Positions 7,553-16,178 of a stretch of DNA of 40,942 nt are shown one piece after another. Source of the DNA: Sedimentisphaerales bacterium (lineage in GTDB: Bacteria > Planctomycetota > Phycisphaerae > Sedimentisphaerales > SG8-4). The notes under the pieces were generated by a model. The model ran no database searches. It was not told where the DNA came from and saw only the letters and a program-made list of their open reading frames with translations. The position numbers were made by a program, and so were the translations under genes. Each line of letters opens with the position of its first letter. The first letter of the stretch is position 1. The stretch covers positions 1-40,942 of the forward strand of contig JAFGCA010000239.1 of assembly GCA_016932895.1 (NCBI GenBank). The letters run 5' to 3'.

Positions 7553-8818
7553 ATGATGGCGCAAGTCTACCAGAACGTCGGCCAGGTCGTCGCCATGGTG
7601 GTGCTGCTCGCGGGCTCGGCGTTTTTCTCCGGATCTGAGACGGCCTTCTTCAACTTGACCCGGCGGCAGGCCAAGCAGTTCCAGGGTTCCAAGCACAACG
7701 TGCACCGGCTGGTGGCGCGGCTGCTGAAACGGCCCGGTCAGTTGCTTACCTGCCTGCTGCTGGGCAACATCACGGTGAACGTCCTGTTCTATGCGGTTTC
7801 CAGCACCCTGGTATTCCGGGCGAAAGCCGGCTGGGGCCTCGGTGCGGCGGGCGCCGTGGCCTTCGCGACGTTCATCGTGCTCGTCCTGTTTGGGGAGATT
7901 CTCCCGAAATCTCTGGCCTATGCGAACTCGCGGTCATTTGCCATCGCCGCGGCCCTGCCCGTCTTCGTGTCGGTCCAGGTCTTCCGGCCGGCGGCGTTCG
8001 TCTTTCGGTTCCTGATCCTGGAACCGACACTACGGATTCTCCTGGGCCATCGTCGGACTCCCAAGGCCATCACACTCAACGAATTCCGATCCTTGATCGA
8101 TCTGAGCCGCCGTCGCGGCCTGATTACCGAGGATGAGAACCGACTCCTGGCCGAGGTGGTCGAACTGGGGTTCCTCAAGGTTCGTCACGTCATGCAGCCG
8201 CGCGTCGACATGGTGGCCTGTGCGGTGACCGAATCGGTGGATCTCGCCCACGAGCGGATGCGCCAACACCGGCTGACGAAGATGCCGGTGTACGTCAAAG
8301 ACATCGACAACATCGTCGGCATGGTGCATTTGCGGCAAATCCTGCTCAAGGCCGGTGTCTCGTTGGACCGACTGGTCCAGCCCGTCCATTTCGTCCCCGA
8401 ACAGAAAAGCGTGGAGTCGCTGCTGGAATTCTTCCGGAAAACGGAAACCGACGTGGCGGTCGTGGTCGATGAGTACGGGGGGATCGCAGGCTCGGTGCGG
8501 CTGGAGGACATCGCCGAAGAGCTTTTCGGCGGCGAAGACGTGCCGGGGCAGGCCCAGCCGATCGAACAATTGGGGCCCTTCCGGTATCGACTCTCGGGAG
8601 ATTTGCCCGTGCATGACTGGGCGAATGTCTTTGGCATCGATCTGGGCGAAACCCGCGCTTCGACCATCGGCGGCCTGGTCACGGCCCTGCTGGGCCGAAT
8701 CCCCAGGAAAGGAGACGTCGCGTACCTGGAGAACTTGAAGTTCACCGTCGAACGGATACACAAACATCGTGTTGAGACGGTCGTGTTGACACTCGAACCT
8801 ATTTCGTCGGACGGATAG
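7553..8818 (+). CDS. CNNM/CorC-family membrane protein with CBS pair and CorC_HlyC domain
   Basis: The 421-residue protein has a DUF21/CNNM membrane domain (about 1-180, opening with FFSGSETAFFNLTRRQA, the family hallmark, and containing LFGEILPKSLAYAN), a CBS pair (about 205-325; VMQPRVDMV, MPVYVKDIDNIVGMVH, VVVDEYGGIAGSVRLEDIAE) and a C-terminal CorC_HlyC domain (about 335-415). Family members are linked to Mg2+ or other divalent-cation efflux. Two ATGs (7553, 7556) are possible. A second family member follows directly downstream, and the two stop and start codons are almost adjacent, so the pair is probably co-translated. The ion handled is not readable from sequence. Confidence 0.92.
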   Translation: MMAQVYQNVGQVVAMVVLLAGSAFFSGSETAFFNLTRRQAKQFQGSKHNVHRLVARLLKRPGQLLTCLLLGNITVNVLFYAVSSTLVFRAKAGWGLGAAGAVAFATFIVLVLFGEILPKSLAYANSRSFAIAAALPVFVSVQVFRPAAFVFRFLILEPTLRILLGHRRTPKAITLNEFRSLIDLSRRRGLITEDENRLLAEVVELGFLKVRHVMQPRVDMVACAVTESVDLAHERMRQHRLTKMPVYVKDIDNIVGMVHLRQILLKAGVSLDRLVQPVHFVPEQKSVESLLEFFRKTETDVAVVVDEYGGIAGSVRLEDIAEELFGGEDVPGQAQPIEQLGPFRYRLSGDLPVHDWANVFGIDLGETRASTIGGLVTALLGRIPRKGDVAYLENLKFTVERIHKHRVETVVLTLEPISSDG

Positions 8819-8819
8819 T

Positions 8820-9818
8820 GTGATGGTCCTGGCGCTGGCGATACTGACAGTGATCCTCTCGGCGATCTTTTCCGGCCTGGAGACCGGGATCTATCGCTTG
8901 AGCCGCCTGCGTTTGCGCCTGGGCGCCGAGAAAGGCCGCCTGCGATACCGGCTGCTCGGCAAGGCGATGCGCGACGGCTCCGGCCTGCTGATGTCGTTGC
9001 TCGTCGCCAACAACCTGGCCAACTACCTGGCCACCAGCAGCATTACCTATCTCTTTCTGGCGGTGGCTTCCTCGGAGCGCCTGGCCGAACTGTTCGCCAC
9101 GGTGTTGACGGCGCCCCTGTTGTTCGTCTTTGCCGAGTCGATGCCGAAGAACATCTTCCTCTACCGCGCCGACGCGTTGACGGCCTATTTCGGCCCGCTG
9201 TTGTACCTGACGCACCGGATGCTGACCGGGTGCGGCTTGGTCCCGCTGCTCCGATGGACCTCTCAACTCTTCGGTCGTCTGATCGGATCGCCGGTTCCGT
9301 CGCGGACCCTGATGCCCTCGGCCCAGAGCCATCATGTCCGCGCGATTCTCAGGGACACTCACGAAGAGGGAATCCTGAGCCAGGTACAAGCCGAGATTAT
9401 CGACCGCATCGCCAACGTGCCGGGCCTTCGCCTCGCCGGTGTCATGGTTCCATTGCAAAAGGTGGAGTCCGTGTCGATGCAGTGCGACCGTTCGACGCTG
9501 ATAAGCAAGCTCCGCAAGCACGCGCTCACTCGCCTGCTGGTATGGAAGGAACGTCCGGCCAACATCGTGGGCTTCATTAACGTCTACCACGTGTTGGGTT
9601 CGCAGAGCCCGTTCGAGAGTGTGGAGGCGTTCGTCCAGCCCCTTCGGCGCTTGGATGCCACGACGCCCGTGATCGAGGCAATCGATCTCATGCGCCGGAA
9701 CGATCTGAAGATCCTCCTGGTGACGCGCATCAAGGCCGGCAAGCGACAGGTACCGGCGGGAATTGTCACGATGAAGGATTTGGTGGAAGAATTGCTGGGA
9801 GAGCTGGCGGAGTGGTGA
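8820..9818 (+). CDS. Second CNNM-type membrane protein with CBS pair, lacking CorC_HlyC domain
   Basis: The 332-residue protein has a DUF21-type membrane domain (about 1-170; IFSGLETGIYRLSRLRLR, AESMPKNIFLYRAD) and a CBS-pair region (about 190-330; GVMVPLQKVESV, RLLVWKERPANIVGFINVYH, PAGIVTMKDLVEELLGEL). It ends where the CorC_HlyC domain would begin in its upstream neighbour. The first motif reads SGLET rather than SGSET. GTG at 8820 or ATG at 8823 starts it, one or four bases after the previous stop, which indicates translational coupling. The paired arrangement suggests the two proteins may form a hetero-oligomer; that is inference. Confidence 0.88.
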   Translation: MMVLALAILTVILSAIFSGLETGIYRLSRLRLRLGAEKGRLRYRLLGKAMRDGSGLLMSLLVANNLANYLATSSITYLFLAVASSERLAELFATVLTAPLLFVFAESMPKNIFLYRADALTAYFGPLLYLTHRMLTGCGLVPLLRWTSQLFGRLIGSPVPSRTLMPSAQSHHVRAILRDTHEEGILSQVQAEIIDRIANVPGLRLAGVMVPLQKVESVSMQCDRSTLISKLRKHALTRLLVWKERPANIVGFINVYHVLGSQSPFESVEAFVQPLRRLDATTPVIEAIDLMRRNDLKILLVTRIKAGKRQVPAGIVTMKDLVEELLGELAEW

Positions 9819-9831
9819 GCCGAGGGTGTCT

Positions 9832-11403
9832 ATGAAGAAGCAAGCGATCTTGGACGAGCGATCCTTACGAATCGCGACCGTCGTCTCGGCCGTCGCGGTG
9901 CTGGCGGTGCTGGCAGCGGCCCTGGTGGCCAACGCCATGACGAAGGACGTGGGGCGCGACGAGCAAATGTACTGCACGGCGGGAGCCCTGCTCAGTCGCG
10001 GCCACCTGATCTACCGGGACTTCGCCTATCCATCGCAACTGCCCTGCCATCCGTTGCTCCTGGCCGGGCTGTACAAAACGCTGGGCACGAGCCGGTTTCT
10101 GCTCGTCGGGCGGCTGCTCTCGGCGGTCTGCGACATCCTGGTGATGCTGGTGATCGTGGGGATCTTTCGCTCGGTGTTTGGCCCCCGCCGCCGCGCCGGA
10201 CTGTTGTTTGGCATGGCGGCGGTCGCCTTCTACACATTCAATCCGCTGGTCGATTACGCGGCCGGGTATGCGTGGAATCACGACGCCGTGATCCTCTGCG
10301 TCGCGGCATCGCTATGGCTTTTCATCACGACCGATTTCCGGCAGAAGTCACGCTACTGGCGCGCGGCGCTCATGGGCGCTGTGCTGACGTTTGCAACCTG
10401 CATGCGCATCACCACCGCCGTTATCGAACTTGTTTTTCTGGCGGCCCTGCTGGTTGCCTCCGGCCGGTCGCTGCGGCAGAAGTGCCAAACCGCCCTTCCC
10501 TTTTCCGCAGCCGGCCTCGTGGTCCTGGCGTGGCCGGCCTGGGTCGTCGCGCAGGCGCCCGCCGCCTTCTGGGTGAATCTGACACAAATTCCCGCGTTGT
10601 ACGGGCAATGGTTGCAAGACATCGGCATGACCCACAACAAGGTCGCGCTGACGGCGGCCGCCCTGTCGTTTCCAGGCTATCTCGTGCTCCTGGCGACCGC
10701 GGGCTACTTCGCCTGGGTGCTGTGCCGGCGTTTTGCGGCCCTGGACGCAGCGGCAAAGCCGAAGGTTGTTCTGGCCGCCCTGCTGCCCGTCGGCTTTTTT
10801 CTGATCGCCTACGTTCCGCCCACCATGTGGCGACAGTACCTGGCGGTGCCCGTGCCGTTTTTAACCATCGCTTTGGCGTATCCGCTGGCCCAATTGTGCA
10901 ATCAGGCCCGCACCGGCGCCGGCAAAACGCCGTTCACGGTGGCCTCGTATCTCGTCGCGATCGCCACGGCGGTGACGGTTCTGTCCTATCCGGTAGTGCT
11001 GGACCGCCTCCCGCTCGTTTTTGAGCCCAAACGGTGGACGCCCGTGGAACTGCACCGACGGTCGGCGGATATTGGCAACGACGTTCAAGAGCCCCGGTTG
11101 GTATGCACGTTGGGGCCGCTGGAGGCGTTGGAAGGCGGCTGCGACGTCTATCCCGAGTTGGCCTGCGGCTCCATTGTCTACCGCGTGGCCGATCTCATGT
11201 CGCCGCAGCAGCGAGAAGTCACTCACACCGTAGGCACTGCGACGCTTGCGGCCCTGCTGGAGCAGCGCCGCCCTTCGGCAGTGATGGTCGGCGTCGAATC
11301 GTCCCACTTTTCCTTTCTCGAAGAGCCGCTGCGCAACTGGGTGCCGGCCGATTGGCTAAGGCTGACGTATGACAACGGCCTCCAGGTGTACCTTCGCCCC
11401 TGA
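9832..11403 (+). CDS. GT-C-type membrane glycosyltransferase-like protein
   Basis: The 523-residue protein is largely hydrophobic, with roughly ten to eleven membrane segments and a C-terminal soluble part of about 130 residues. The first extracytoplasmic loop has an acidic pair in GRDEQMY, followed by RDFAYPSQLPCHP, which is the layout of GT-C enzymes (dolichyl/polyprenyl-phosphate-mannose and ArnT-like transferases, family GT39/GT83 type), where this acidic pair takes part in catalysis. The ATG at 9832 is preferred over GTG at 9826 because GAGG lies about 6 nt before it. It is the last gene of the kinase-CNNM operon. Acceptor and donor sugar are unknown, and I assign the fold with moderate confidence. 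Confidence 0.65.
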   Translation: MKKQAILDERSLRIATVVSAVAVLAVLAAALVANAMTKDVGRDEQMYCTAGALLSRGHLIYRDFAYPSQLPCHPLLLAGLYKTLGTSRFLLVGRLLSAVCDILVMLVIVGIFRSVFGPRRRAGLLFGMAAVAFYTFNPLVDYAAGYAWNHDAVILCVAASLWLFITTDFRQKSRYWRAALMGAVLTFATCMRITTAVIELVFLAALLVASGRSLRQKCQTALPFSAAGLVVLAWPAWVVAQAPAAFWVNLTQIPALYGQWLQDIGMTHNKVALTAAALSFPGYLVLLATAGYFAWVLCRRFAALDAAAKPKVVLAALLPVGFFLIAYVPPTMWRQYLAVPVPFLTIALAYPLAQLCNQARTGAGKTPFTVASYLVAIATAVTVLSYPVVLDRLPLVFEPKRWTPVELHRRSADIGNDVQEPRLVCTLGPLEALEGGCDVYPELACGSIVYRVADLMSPQQREVTHTVGTATLAALLEQRRPSAVMVGVESSHFSFLEEPLRNWVPADWLRLTYDNGLQVYLRP

Positions 11404-11426
11404 ACGCGGTCCGGCCGGACGCTTGT

Positions 11427-12851
11427 TCACTCGGTGCTGCCAAACTCGTCGATAACGGCTTTCGCGATGTCGTTGATCTCGTCGCGGCTCAGACCACGCG
11501 GACCGTTCGAGATGATCGAGAAGATGTAAGGCCCCTTCTGTGTGTGGCAGACGCCGGAAAAGGACCGGACCCCGCTGATGTACCCGGTCTTGCCCACGAT
11601 CTTGCCGCGATATTGAGCCTCCTTGAAGTATCTTCCTATCGTGCCGTCTTCGCCTCCGACGGCCAGCGACCCCTTATAGAGTTCCCAGTCGTCGCTTCGG
11701 TACAGGGCAAGCAGCATGGTACTGATCGCATGGGCGCTGAGTCGATTCTCCCGGCTCAAACCGCTTCCGTCGTCGATATGAAATTCCTCAGAAGCGATGC
11801 CGAGCCCGGACAGATACCGGCCGACCAACTCCCGGCCGGCCTCCCAACTGCCATCGGTCCCATAGTCGCTTTCGTGGGCGGCAATCGTCTTGAGCAAGGC
11901 CTCGGCGGCCAGGCCCAGGCTGTCCGTGTTGGCCCGGCCCAGCACGTCGGCAACCGGCGTGGCGAACTCAACGAGCAGCCTGAATTCACAATCATCGGGG
12001 GTGGATTTCTCGATCAGTTTGCCGGTGGCGTTGATACCGACGCGAACCAGGTTCTCGGCGAGCAGATAGCCAAAGAAGGCGGCCGGCTGCTCAATGGCGA
12101 CACGGAAAGGACCCTGTCGGTTCTTGCACTTGCCGAAGATCGTGATCTTATTCGGGTGCCGGTTCCGGTAGGCCCCGACGGCGCCGTCGCCGTTGGAGAT
12201 CGCCTTGACCTCGTTGATGATCTGGACGAAATTGGTGCGAGGCTCGACGGAGACCGCCACGGAGCTGCCGAACCTGTTGGCAATGACCTCGATGCAGTTG
12301 CCGTTGTAGTTCAGACCGCTGACTTCGCAGGCGTACCACTTGTTGTGGTCCTTGGCCGGCCAGTTCGCATGAACGCGTTCGTCGTCGAAGACGGTCGTAT
12401 CGACGATGATATCGTTGATCTCCTGGATGCCCTGGTCCTGAAGCGCCTGGGCGATGCCTTCGAAGATCCAGCCCTCCTGTCGGCCGTACTGCGCATCCGT
12501 CTCCTTATCACCGAGAAGCGGATCGCCGCTGCCGACGACCACCAGCGTGTCGTCGCAGAGCCCGACCTTTGTGGTGTACTCGAAGTCCGCGCCCAGATAG
12601 TCCAGGGCCGCCGCGGTCGTTACCAGTTTCATGTTGGAAGCCGGAATCAGGGGTCGGTCGGCCCGGTGGCTATATACCGTGGCTCCGGAATCGGCCTGGA
12701 CCACACGAATGGAGTGCGCCCCGCCCTGGCGTTTCCCGACAATCTTGTCGATGCGCTCCGCCAGGGCCCCCGTGGCCACGCCACAGAGCCAGACGCTCAG
12801 CAGGAAAACCGGTATCCCCCTTCTCCATGATAGGCATATCAATCGTTGCAT
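11427..12851 (-). CDS. dacB: D-alanyl-D-alanine carboxypeptidase/endopeptidase (PBP4, family S13)
   Basis: The 474-residue protein has a Sec signal peptide (about 1-31, cleavage after GALA) and the S13 layout: SxxK at S72-K75 (ASNMK), the large inserted domain, and KTG at 421-423 (VGKTGYISG). DGSGLSRENRLSA is also typical of the family. Such enzymes trim or cleave peptidoglycan peptides in the periplasm. The second motif, normally S-x-N, reads S311-L312-G313 (TDSLGLAAEALL), so the catalytic Asn appears replaced by Gly; the surrounding sequence is otherwise family-like. The gene has a plausible promoter 50-80 nt upstream and probably stands alone. Its being an active carboxypeptidase is therefore less certain than its family. 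Confidence 0.88.
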   Translation of the reverse strand: MQRLICLSWRRGIPVFLLSVWLCGVATGALAERIDKIVGKRQGGAHSIRVVQADSGATVYSHRADRPLIPASNMKLVTTAAALDYLGADFEYTTKVGLCDDTLVVVGSGDPLLGDKETDAQYGRQEGWIFEGIAQALQDQGIQEINDIIVDTTVFDDERVHANWPAKDHNKWYACEVSGLNYNGNCIEVIANRFGSSVAVSVEPRTNFVQIINEVKAISNGDGAVGAYRNRHPNKITIFGKCKNRQGPFRVAIEQPAAFFGYLLAENLVRVGINATGKLIEKSTPDDCEFRLLVEFATPVADVLGRANTDSLGLAAEALLKTIAAHESDYGTDGSWEAGRELVGRYLSGLGIASEEFHIDDGSGLSRENRLSAHAISTMLLALYRSDDWELYKGSLAVGGEDGTIGRYFKEAQYRGKIVGKTGYISGVRSFSGVCHTQKGPYIFSIISNGPRGLSRDEINDIAKAVIDEFGSTE

Positions 12852-12905
12852 GTCGCGGCACCCTCTGATATTCCACCATTGGTCATATTATCGGCACGAG
12901 GCCAT

Positions 12906-12933
12906 AGCATACCAAATCCTTGCGTTTTGTTAA
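12906..12933 (-). promoter_or_regulatory. Putative promoter for dacB
   Basis: On the minus strand, TTAACA (12933-12928) and TATGCT (12911-12906) are 16 nt apart, with an upstream TG giving an extended -10. The predicted start lies about 48 nt before the dacB ATG. This is a pattern match only. Confidence 0.4.
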
Positions 12934-12989
12934 GGGGAAATCCTCGGCTTGTGACATACAGGCGGTACGGGCAGAGCCCACTCCAATCG

Positions 12990-15035
12990 TCACGCGGGCG
13001 ATCCGTCCGAACACGCACGCATGGCTCTGCGTCTCTGGGTGAGATAGGGAACGGCATAAAGGAACAGGCCGGGAATGTACATGTAGTAGCGCAGGGCGTA
13101 GTCGAGATGGAGGCCCCGCGTGGCGATGGCGGGGTAGAACAACAGCAATGACGCCGCCAGAAACAGGGGCACTTCGTACCACTTGTTTCGCGTGATCAGC
13201 CATCCCTGGGTCGCGTTGCCGAACGCGAAGGCGCCCATCGTCGCCATGGCGAAGACGAGCAGGCCCTGCGGGACGCTGGTGACTCCGTGCAGCAGCAGTT
13301 CGGCGTTGAAGATAAACATGAAGGGAATCAGAGCGGTGCGAAGATCGTAGAGGAATCCGTGCAGCCCGGTACGGATGGGATCGGACTTGGCGATGGCGGC
13401 CGCGGTGTAGGCGGCCAGACCCACCGGCGGCGTGTCGTCGGCGAGAATGCCGAAGTAGAAGCAGAACAAATGGGCCGCGATCGCGGGAATGAACAGCGTC
13501 TCGCCGGTGAGAGATCGCCCCTTGATAATGACCGGGACGGTGATGGACGCCATGACGATATAGGTGGCGGTGGTGGGCAGTCCCATCCCCAGCACGAGGC
13601 TGGCTACGGCCGTGATCAGCAACAACAGCAGGATATTGCCTGCGGCGAAACTCTCGACGATGTGGGCGACCATGCTCCCGATTCCCATGGCGACAATGCC
13701 GACCACGATGCCGGCCGCCGCCGTGGCCAGCGCCACCGCCAGCATATTCCGGGAGCCCGCAATCATGCCCTGGGCGATCGTTCGAAGGCAGCTCACGACC
13801 GCTTGACCGAGCGAGCCGCCCGTGCGAATGGCCCGCCCGACCTCGAGGAACAGCGCCAGCGCGACCAGTACCACGATGGCATTGAAGGCCGCCAGCTTTG
13901 GCGTATGGCGCATCACGACCAGTTCCAGAACGAGGACGATCAGCGGAATCAGGTAGTAGAATCCGCCCTTCAACACGGTCCTGAGTCTCGGTATATCGGC
14001 TCGCGGAAGCCCCTTCATGCCGAGCTTGGAGGCTTCGAGGTGCACAATGTAAAACAAGGCAAAATAGGAAACAAAGGCAGGAATCGCCGCGGCCTTGATG
14101 ACGTCCAGATAGGGTCGTCCGAGATACTCGGCGATGATGAAGGCGGCCGCTCCCATGATCGGTGGCATGAGCTGGCCGTTCGTGCTGGCGGCCACCTCGG
14201 TTGCCGCCGCGATACGCCCCGGATAGCCCACCTTCTTCATCAACGGAATGGTAAAAGTCCCCGTGGTGACCACATTGGCGATGCTCGAGCCGGACACCAA
14301 TCCGGTCATGCCGCTTGAGACGATGGCCGCCTTGGCCGCGCCGCCCTTGAAGCGGCCCAGCAGGGAGATCGCCAGATCGTTGAAGAAATGCCCCGCCCCG
14401 AGCCTCTCAAGCAGGGCGCCGAAAAGAACGAACAGAAACACCGTGTTGGCCGAGACATCCAGGGGAATGCCGTAGATGCCGTTTGTGGACAGAGCGATCT
14501 GGCTGAGATACTTGGCAACTGAGACGCCCTTGAACGCGAGGACCAGCGGCATGTACGCGCCCATGAACGCGTAAAGGGTAAAGCCGACGGCAATGGCGGA
14601 CAGGGCCGGGCCGATGGCGCGTCGGGACGCTTCGAGGACGAATGCGATCAGGAGAACGCCGGCGATGATGTCGCGCCGGATGGGCAGGCCGGGCCGTGTG
14701 GAGATCCCTCTCCAGTCCAGGACGATATAGAGGGCCGACAGGACGCTGACAACCCCCAGAACGTACGCTGTGACGGGTATCCGGCCAGCGGCAGGTGGTC
14801 TCCCCCGCCGCGCCGGAATCGTCAGAAACACAAGCAACAGGGCGAAGCCCAGGTGAACGGCACGGATGGTAATGCTGTCGAGCAGCAGGAAACGCGGCAG
14901 CGCAAGCTGAAACAACGCCCACGAGAGCGCCACGCCCGAGACCACGGCGCGATCGACGGGACCGCCCGCTCTGACAAAGCCGCTCTCTCGGGCCAGCAGG
15001 TCTTGCTCTGTCTCTTTTTTCCAGAACCACGCCAT
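12990..15035 (-). CDS. TRAP transporter fused 4TM/12TM permease (DctQM type)
   Basis: The 681-residue, highly hydrophobic protein matches the fused small-plus-large TRAP permease: four N-terminal membrane segments (about 30-165) joined to the DctM-like channel part (about 190-640). The core contains family-typical GSSIANVVTTGTFTIPLMKK and EVAASTNGQLMPPIMGAAAF, and later LGMGLPTTATYIV. Such permeases take up small molecules using a Na+ or H+ gradient together with a TAXI-type binding protein. That protein is encoded 33 nt upstream on the same strand. No clear ribosome-binding site precedes the ATG at 15035, so translation may depend on the upstream gene. The substrate is unknown. Confidence 0.93.
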   Translation of the reverse strand: MAWFWKKETEQDLLARESGFVRAGGPVDRAVVSGVALSWALFQLALPRFLLLDSITIRAVHLGFALLLVFLTIPARRGRPPAAGRIPVTAYVLGVVSVLSALYIVLDWRGISTRPGLPIRRDIIAGVLLIAFVLEASRRAIGPALSAIAVGFTLYAFMGAYMPLVLAFKGVSVAKYLSQIALSTNGIYGIPLDVSANTVFLFVLFGALLERLGAGHFFNDLAISLLGRFKGGAAKAAIVSSGMTGLVSGSSIANVVTTGTFTIPLMKKVGYPGRIAAATEVAASTNGQLMPPIMGAAAFIIAEYLGRPYLDVIKAAAIPAFVSYFALFYIVHLEASKLGMKGLPRADIPRLRTVLKGGFYYLIPLIVLVLELVVMRHTPKLAAFNAIVVLVALALFLEVGRAIRTGGSLGQAVVSCLRTIAQGMIAGSRNMLAVALATAAAGIVVGIVAMGIGSMVAHIVESFAAGNILLLLLITAVASLVLGMGLPTTATYIVMASITVPVIIKGRSLTGETLFIPAIAAHLFCFYFGILADDTPPVGLAAYTAAAIAKSDPIRTGLHGFLYDLRTALIPFMFIFNAELLLHGVTSVPQGLLVFAMATMGAFAFGNATQGWLITRNKWYEVPLFLAASLLLFYPAIATRGLHLDYALRYYMYIPGLFLYAVPYLTQRRRAMRACSDGSPA

Positions 15036-15068
15036 GGAATTAGTCCGCGCTGCCTGTGTCGCGCTGCA

Positions 15069-16070
15069 TCAGGGTTCCATCAACTCCCGGCGGATGTCTT
15101 CGACCAGGCCCGCTTCCCGGTAGTATGTCCGGGCGCCGGGGTGCAGCGGGGCCGAGAGCCCCTTTAGCATATCGCGCCGGGTCAGTTTCTTGTAGGCCGG
15201 ATGCAACTGCTTGAAATCATCGAAGTTCTCGAAGACCTCGCGCGTAATGGCGTAAACAACATTTTCGGGAGTCTCTTTTGCCGTCACGAACGTCGTTTTC
15301 ACCCCGATACTGCGGATGTCTTCGCTGTTGAGTGCCTGGGGATAATGCTCCTGCGGTATCACCGACGCGGCGTAGTACGGGTACTCTTGCAGCAGGTGTG
15401 CCGCTACCGCCCCTTCGATGGGAATCAAACGGACGGGAATTCGTCCGAAGGTCGCCTCTTCGATGCTGCTGTTGGGATGCCCGACCGTGTAGAAGAAGGC
15501 GTCGATGCGGCCGTCCTGCAGCAGGCCCGGCGCCTCGAGGGCCCGGACGTACTCGGCGTCCAGGTCTTTCTCGGACAGGCCCGCCGCCCACAGAACATCC
15601 CGGGAATTCTGCAAGTGTCCGGAGCCGATATTACCCAGATTCACCCGTTTGCCCCTTATATCCTCCACCGCGCGGATGCCGCTGGGCTCGGAGGCCACCA
15701 GCGTGATGGATTCGGGATGAACGGAGAAAACGGAGCGGAGACTCGTCTGCGGACCTCGGCCCGACCACTCGGCCAGCCCATGATACGCCTGGTATTGCCG
15801 GTCCGACTGAACGGTGCCGAAATCCAGGTCGCCCCGCAGCACGCCGTTGACATTGTAGACCGAACCGCTGGTCGATTCGACGGTGGCCTTGATCCGGTAC
15901 TGCTCGAATTTCCTGTTGATCATCTGGCTGATGGCGCCGCCGGTCGGGTAGTAAATACCGGTCACCGAGCCGGTTCCGATGGTCACGAATTGCGCATCCT
16001 TGCGCTTGCAGCCGCTCGGCAAAACCAGCGCAGCAACGACCAGCCAGGTTGTTCGATTCATGGTCTTCAT
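15069..16070 (-). CDS. TAXI-family TRAP transporter solute-binding lipoprotein
   Basis: The 333-residue protein has an N-terminal signal with lipobox LPSGC (Cys about residue 21), so it is a lipid-anchored binding protein. The mature part opens with the TAXI signature VTIGTGSVTGIYYPTGG and contains VESTSGSVYNVNGVLRGDLDFG and NLGNIGSGHLQNSRDVL, as in TAXI proteins that bind glutamate- or other carboxylate-like ligands. Start choice lies between ATG at 16070 and ATG at 16061. It is followed at 33 nt by the fused permease, so the two make a complete uptake system. A lipoprotein gene lies 108 nt upstream in the same direction. The ligand cannot be assigned. Confidence 0.92.
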   Translation of the reverse strand: MKTMNRTTWLVVAALVLPSGCKRKDAQFVTIGTGSVTGIYYPTGGAISQMINRKFEQYRIKATVESTSGSVYNVNGVLRGDLDFGTVQSDRQYQAYHGLAEWSGRGPQTSLRSVFSVHPESITLVASEPSGIRAVEDIRGKRVNLGNIGSGHLQNSRDVLWAAGLSEKDLDAEYVRALEAPGLLQDGRIDAFFYTVGHPNSSIEEATFGRIPVRLIPIEGAVAAHLLQEYPYYAASVIPQEHYPQALNSEDIRSIGVKTTFVTAKETPENVVYAITREVFENFDDFKQLHPAYKKLTRRDMLKGLSAPLHPGARTYYREAGLVEDIRRELMEP

Positions 16071-16178
16071 CCATCAGGCCCTGGAACGGACACCGGGCTT
16101 CTCGTCCAGCTTCGCGAGAGTCGCGTTGTTATCGCCTCACGCTCGCGGAACTCGCGCCATACCCGTTGCGTACGCAGA

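Noticed and set aside
6596..7705. Long N-terminal extension of the 88-residue protein (458 codons)
   Set aside because: The extension is antisense to the histidine kinase; a good ribosome-binding site exists at the short start.
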